Position numbers and translations under genes: made by a program. A stretch of DNA of 64,000 nt from positions 22,857,126 through 22,921,125 of the forward strand of contig NC_063261.1 of assembly GCF_019578655.1 (NCBI RefSeq). Reading direction: 5' to 3'. Below, piece after piece: positions 59,905-64,000 of this stretch. Source of the DNA: Ricinus communis. Taxonomy: Eukaryota > Streptophyta > Magnoliopsida > Malpighiales > Euphorbiaceae. Positions within the stretch are counted from its first letter, which is position 1. Every line of letters starts with the position of its first letter. The notes below the pieces were generated by a model. That model was given only the letters and a program-made list of their open reading frames with translations, had not been told where the DNA came from and searched no databases.

Positions 59905-60278
59905 TTTTCTCCTTCACTAGACAAAATCAGAGATAAAGTTGTCAACTTTCGTACAATTGCATCGTTGTTGATGGTTAAGCAAGCCGCAGAACAAACGAGG
60001 TAGGTTAAATTCCTTCGAATTGCACGAAATTAGAAAGAATGCGATGGATCGTGTAGGGTTTTCGTAGATTACGCAAACCCTAGAAATGATTCCGGGAATT
60101 GAGAGGTCGAGAATAGAAGATTAAAGAAAGGAAATCGTATCCAATTGTAGGAAAGTAAACGGGTGATCGGAGATTTTAGCCGGAGAAAGAGACGCAACGG
60201 GGTTTAGAATGGAGAAATTGAGAGAAAAGGAAAAAAGAAAAGAAAAGAAAAGGAGTGATTCTATTTATCTGATTAGGT

Positions 60279-60356
<78 letters not shown>

Positions 60357-60660
60357 CGTGAGAAGGTGTGCGTCATTAATGGTTGCTTTTTGTTGACAAC
60401 ATTTACATGAGATTGAGAGATAGACTGAGTTTGCTAAAGTTTTTGTGAAAATGTTTGTATGGATCTTTTTTGTGAATAAAATTTGCGTTAAGAAAATGGA
60501 GGAGGCGAGGGGAGCATTTATGGCTTTTATATATATGTGATGAGTGATGAGTGATGAGGAACGGGTGCCTCAGGCTGCAAGTTGGACTTCGCAACCCGGA
60601 GACGGCACAACCTCGCGATTTTGCCCCTTGTTTGGCCGGAGACATTTTAAATAAAAAGAT
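59905..60660 (-). promoter_or_regulatory. 5' leader and promoter of the MATH-BTB gene with compound microsatellite
   Basis: GC is moderate here. A compound run (CA)n 60280-60312, (TA)n 60313-60333 and (GA)n 60334-60355 lies about 420 bp upstream of the start codon. On the minus strand this reads as a CT-rich stretch, common in plant 5' leaders. No start site is fixed. Confidence 0.5.
60280..60355. repeat. (CA)n(TA)n(GA)n compound microsatellite
   Basis: Three consecutive uninterrupted dinucleotide runs. Confidence 0.95.
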
Positions 60661-60699
60661 TTTATAAAATTTATATTTATATATTATATTAATTATTAA

Positions 60700-61355
60700 A
60701 ATTAAATTTTTTTGATATTTAAGTTTTTATACATAAAATATATATATTTTTATTTATTTATTTATTTATTTTTAATATATAAACTTCAAATTTATATATA
60801 AATTTATAATTTTTTATTAATTTATTAATTCATAAATTTTATTCTAATTAAATAATAAATTTAATTTTAAAAGATAGTACTTTAATTATTTTTTAATATT
60901 ATTTAATTAATAAATAATTTTCTAATCGTATAATGGTATTAATTTTATTTAAAAAATAGTATATTAATTATATTTTAATACCATATTAACTAATTAATTA
61001 ATCTTCTATTGAGATAATAATTTTAACTTAGAAATTAATATTTTAAATAATTTTTAGTATTATATTTAATAATAATTAAGTTTTAATTATATAATAAATT
61101 CTTATCCTATAAGATAGTAATATTAATTGATATAATATTAAAATTAATTAATAAATAATTTTTAAATTATTATATTAATAAAATTTAAAAATTTAAAAAA
61201 AGATAAGAATATTTAAAAATAGTTAGTTTGCTATTATCTTTAAAATTTTATAAATTAATATCTAATGTTAATAATTTTATTAAATTATAACTATCAATTT
61301 AATTTTATAATCAAAATAATATTAACAATCGTGCAACACACGGATAAACGACTAA
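60700..61355 (+). mobile_element. Helitron-like AT-rich element, copy 3 (plus orientation)
   Basis: The inverse of the blocks at 2.3, 36.2 and 62.2 kb. The right end reads cgtgcaacacacgg (a small CGTG/CACG hairpin at 61330-61342), then ataaacgaCTAA (61352-61355) and T, fitting the Helitron 3' end. The left end is not sharply seen. Confidence 0.55.
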
Positions 61356-62181
61356 TTTAATTTAAATTCATTAATTGATAACTAAAAAGATATATTGAAT
61401 TTATGAATTTTAACAAGTCCTTTATCTTTTAAATTCGTTCACTTTTTAGAATTTTAATTTTTATATTAGAAGATGAAATTTTTTAAAATCAACCATTTTA
61501 AAAAAGTAATGTATTATTATAATAATTTTTTATTTTAATTTTATCCATAATAGATTTATATATTTTTAAGATTATATAAAAATAAAAATAAATTATAATT
61601 TTATTACTTTTATATTTAATTTAGAAATTCTTTTATATTCTAATTTCACAATTCTCACTAAATTCATATATTTCAATGTCCCTCAATCCAAATAATGTTT
61701 AACTATTTTTACTGAGATCGCTGTTTTATTACATAAATTATTTATTTACTCATAGGTGGTACAAGATTTATACTTTTTGGTCTAAAAGTGTTTTATAAAT
61801 ATTTATATTAAAAATTAATCTAATCCCATTTAATTAAGAAAAATGATTCCAAAAGTTGATTCTCCTAATCTAGATTGAAGTTAGAGCTGACATAAAATCT
61901 TGATTTGGAGTGGAAAAAAAATAAGAAAGCATAGAGATGGTTTGTTTGTTCGAACAGAAAAATGTATGAGGAAGTCAATGGCATGTTTTAGTGTTTGAGT
62001 TAATTGAGAAGTGGAGAGATTTGAGGAGTTTGTTACTCGAAGGAGAATGATAAGTTGAAGAGGGAGTTAGGCATGTTTCTCGAAGCTAAGGAAGTTGAAG
62101 AGATGGAGGAGATTCATCAAATTTTAGAAGTCTACGTTAAGGAGGACACCAGCATTTGTATTTCTAATTTTATATTGACAA
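61356..62181. other. Intergenic between two Helitron-like copies
   Basis: A purine-rich stretch at 61915-62160 gives a 62-codon open frame (62055-62243) that runs into the next repeat. Its first half (MKRELGMFLEAKEVEEMEE) is charged and coiled-coil-like, but not recognised. Confidence 0.4.
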
Positions 62182-62848
62182 CTAGTCGTTTACTCATACG
62201 TTGTATTGTTATTATTATTATTTTGATTATAGGTACAATTTAATAAAATATTTAATATTTAATATTAATTTATAATATTTTAAAAAATAATAGCAAACTA
62301 ATTATTTTTTAAATTTTTTAATATTTTAAAATTCTATTAGTGCAATAATATAAAATTATTTTAAAAATATTTATTAATTAATTTTAATATTATATATCTT
62401 AATACTATAATTGATATTATTGTTTTTAAAATTAAAAAATTATTATATAATTAAACATTAATTATTATTAAATATAATATTAAAAGATTCTATTTAAGAT
62501 TCTATTTTTCAGAAATAAAATTATTATTTAATTAAAAATTAATTTATCAATTAATATAATATTAAAATATAATTAATATACTATTTTTAAAAATAGAATT
62601 AGTATAATTTCTGATTAGAAAATTACTTATTAGTTAACACAATATTAAAATATAATAAATATATTATTTTTTAGAATTAGAGTCATTATTTAATTAAAAA
62701 TATAACTTATTAATTAATAAATTAACAAAATAATTATAAAATTACACATAAACTTAAATTGTATGTGTCAAAATAATACACATGTCAAAATAAAAATTTT
62801 ACATATCAAAAATTAAGCACACATATCAAAAATATTTTAAGTCTCAAA

Positions 62849-62884
<36 letters not shown>
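62182..62884 (-). mobile_element. Helitron-like AT-rich element, copy 4
   Basis: On the minus strand the left edge ends gtatgagtaaacgaCTAG followed by T. The body matches the other copies, with repeated acatgtcaaaa / acatatcaaaa phrases and a TA run (62851-62884) at the far end. Confidence 0.55.
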
Positions 62885-62886
<2 letters not shown>

Positions 62887-63448
62887 AAAAACATTTAGGT
62901 ATAATATATATAAATTTCAATTATTTTTTATTTAGATAATATTATTTTATTAAAATAATAAAACTTATTTTATAATTTACAAAAATAATTATTTTTTAGA
63001 ATCATAATTAATAATTAAAATATTTATAAAATTAATATTTAGAGAATTTAGAAAAGAAACTCTATGTCATGAAATTTAAACTCTATCCTGTAATTTAAAA
63101 ATGTCATTTAAAAATATGTTCAACAATGAATAAGGCAAAGCTTAATTAAAAAAATTATAGTACTTTTATTATAAATTATATTTGATATTTATATAACAAA
63201 AATAATATATATATATATATATATATAATAAATAATACTTTAACTTATCAATTAAATACTGTCAAACTTCATCTAATAAAATTTTATTAAATAGTTTATA
63301 TTTATTAGTTATCAATAATAAGTATTAATTGCTATGAGTAGTTAAACTAAATGGACCCATTATTAATTAAATTTTCTATTAAATTATTATTATATATATT
63401 TAACTTAATATAATTACGATTTATCTATAAATATTTTTAAATAAAAAT
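62885..63448. other. AT-rich intergenic, no gene
   Basis: A TA run lies at about 63206-63227. Nothing else is recognisable. Confidence 0.5.
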
Positions 63449-64000
63449 GTAATACCCGGAATTTTTCTTTAATAATGATAATATTAATAATAATTAACAA
63501 ATGAATTCTTATTTAAATTAATTTTACTTTATTTTTATTTGGTTTAAATTGGAATGATCTAAATGGAAATTTTAATTTTATACAAATAAATGAGTTATTT
63601 TTATATCCAATTAGTTTGATTTTTAAGAAATTAATTTAGTAAATTCTTTGAGAAATAAATTATATTTTTGGCTATTCAAATTTTTCTCCAAATGAATATA
63701 TATAAATTAAATTCTATACTTGAGAGTTATGGAAGAATTAGTAAATAATATTTTATAAAAGAATTATTAGGAAAAAAGACATTTTAAATTAGCTAATAGT
63801 ATTAAATTTTAATTGAAAAATATTTAGCAAATGATTAATTAAATTACTTGTGTTATGAGTAAACTGGAAATTTATTTTGGAATAAGGATTAAAAGTATAA
63901 TTTTATTAATATGGGTTTTAATGAAAATTTGTATGTTTGGTATTTTTGTAATTAAATATATTGGCAAGGGCTTTTTGGTAATTTTATATTTAAAAGCAAG
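63449..64000 (+). mobile_element. Probable start of a Ty3/gypsy LTR, running off the window
   Basis: TGTAATACCCGGAATTTTT at 63449 is a familiar start of plant gypsy LTRs. The last bases (gggctttttggtaatttta) resemble internal LTR text of the same type. The rest lies outside the window, so a solo LTR or fragment is possible. Confidence 0.45.

Noticed and set aside
62055..62243. 62-codon charged frame
   Set aside because: It runs into the Helitron-like repeat, with no homologue recognised and no promoter context.

Overview
The window is AT-rich nuclear DNA of a flowering plant. Split genes with GT-AG introns, a wall-associated-type receptor kinase, a CC-NBS-LRR immune receptor, a MATH-BTB protein, Ty1/copia and LINE remnants and a chloroplast rpl2 fragment all point to a eudicot. 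A rosid such as a member of the Euphorbiaceae is possible, but I cannot prove a species from the sequence. Six protein-coding genes look intact. By assembling exons by hand I obtained open frames for a receptor kinase (3110-5449, minus, 3 exons, 636 aa), an NLR (23601-26417, plus, 938 aa), an RCC1-repeat protein (28667-34648, minus, 11 exons, 476 aa), two tandem small proteins with a shared plant domain (51919-52248 and 53135-53803, plus) and a MATH-BTB protein (55097-59862, minus, 4 exons, 408 aa).

Layout: 0.6-1.75 kb LINE remnant; 3.1-5.4 kb receptor kinase; 5.4-11 kb AT-rich intergenic; 11.0-12.33 kb truncated copy of the 3' end of the RCC1 gene; 12.36-13.14 kb element with 144-bp inverted repeats; 13.16-13.65 kb truncated copy of receptor-kinase exon 1; 13.7-20.3 kb repeats; 20.35-23.26 kb decayed copia element; 23.6-26.4 kb NLR followed by another LINE RNase H remnant; 27.1-27.3 kb a third, older copy of the RCC1 3' region; 28.7-34.7 kb RCC1 gene; 34.7-46.3 kb mostly repeats, including an rpl2 plastid insertion and a very short retroposon with 19-bp target duplications; 46.3-51.29 kb nearly full-length but dead copia element; 51.9-53.8 kb tandem gene pair; 55-60 kb MATH-BTB gene; 60.7-64 kb Helitron-like repeats and the start of a probable gypsy LTR.

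The main structural story is a tandem segmental duplication. The two breakpoints lie inside receptor-kinase exon 1 and RCC1 exon 10, so the left unit keeps the full kinase and a broken RCC1 gene, while the right unit keeps a broken kinase and the full RCC1 gene. The junction is filled by the inverted-repeat element. The NLR lies only in the right unit. A second theme is a family of AT-rich elements whose ends look like non-autonomous Helitrons (five candidate copies). I see no operon-like or novel multi-gene system; the genes appear to act independently (cell-wall/defence signalling, immunity, RCC1-type regulation, CUL3 substrate recruitment).
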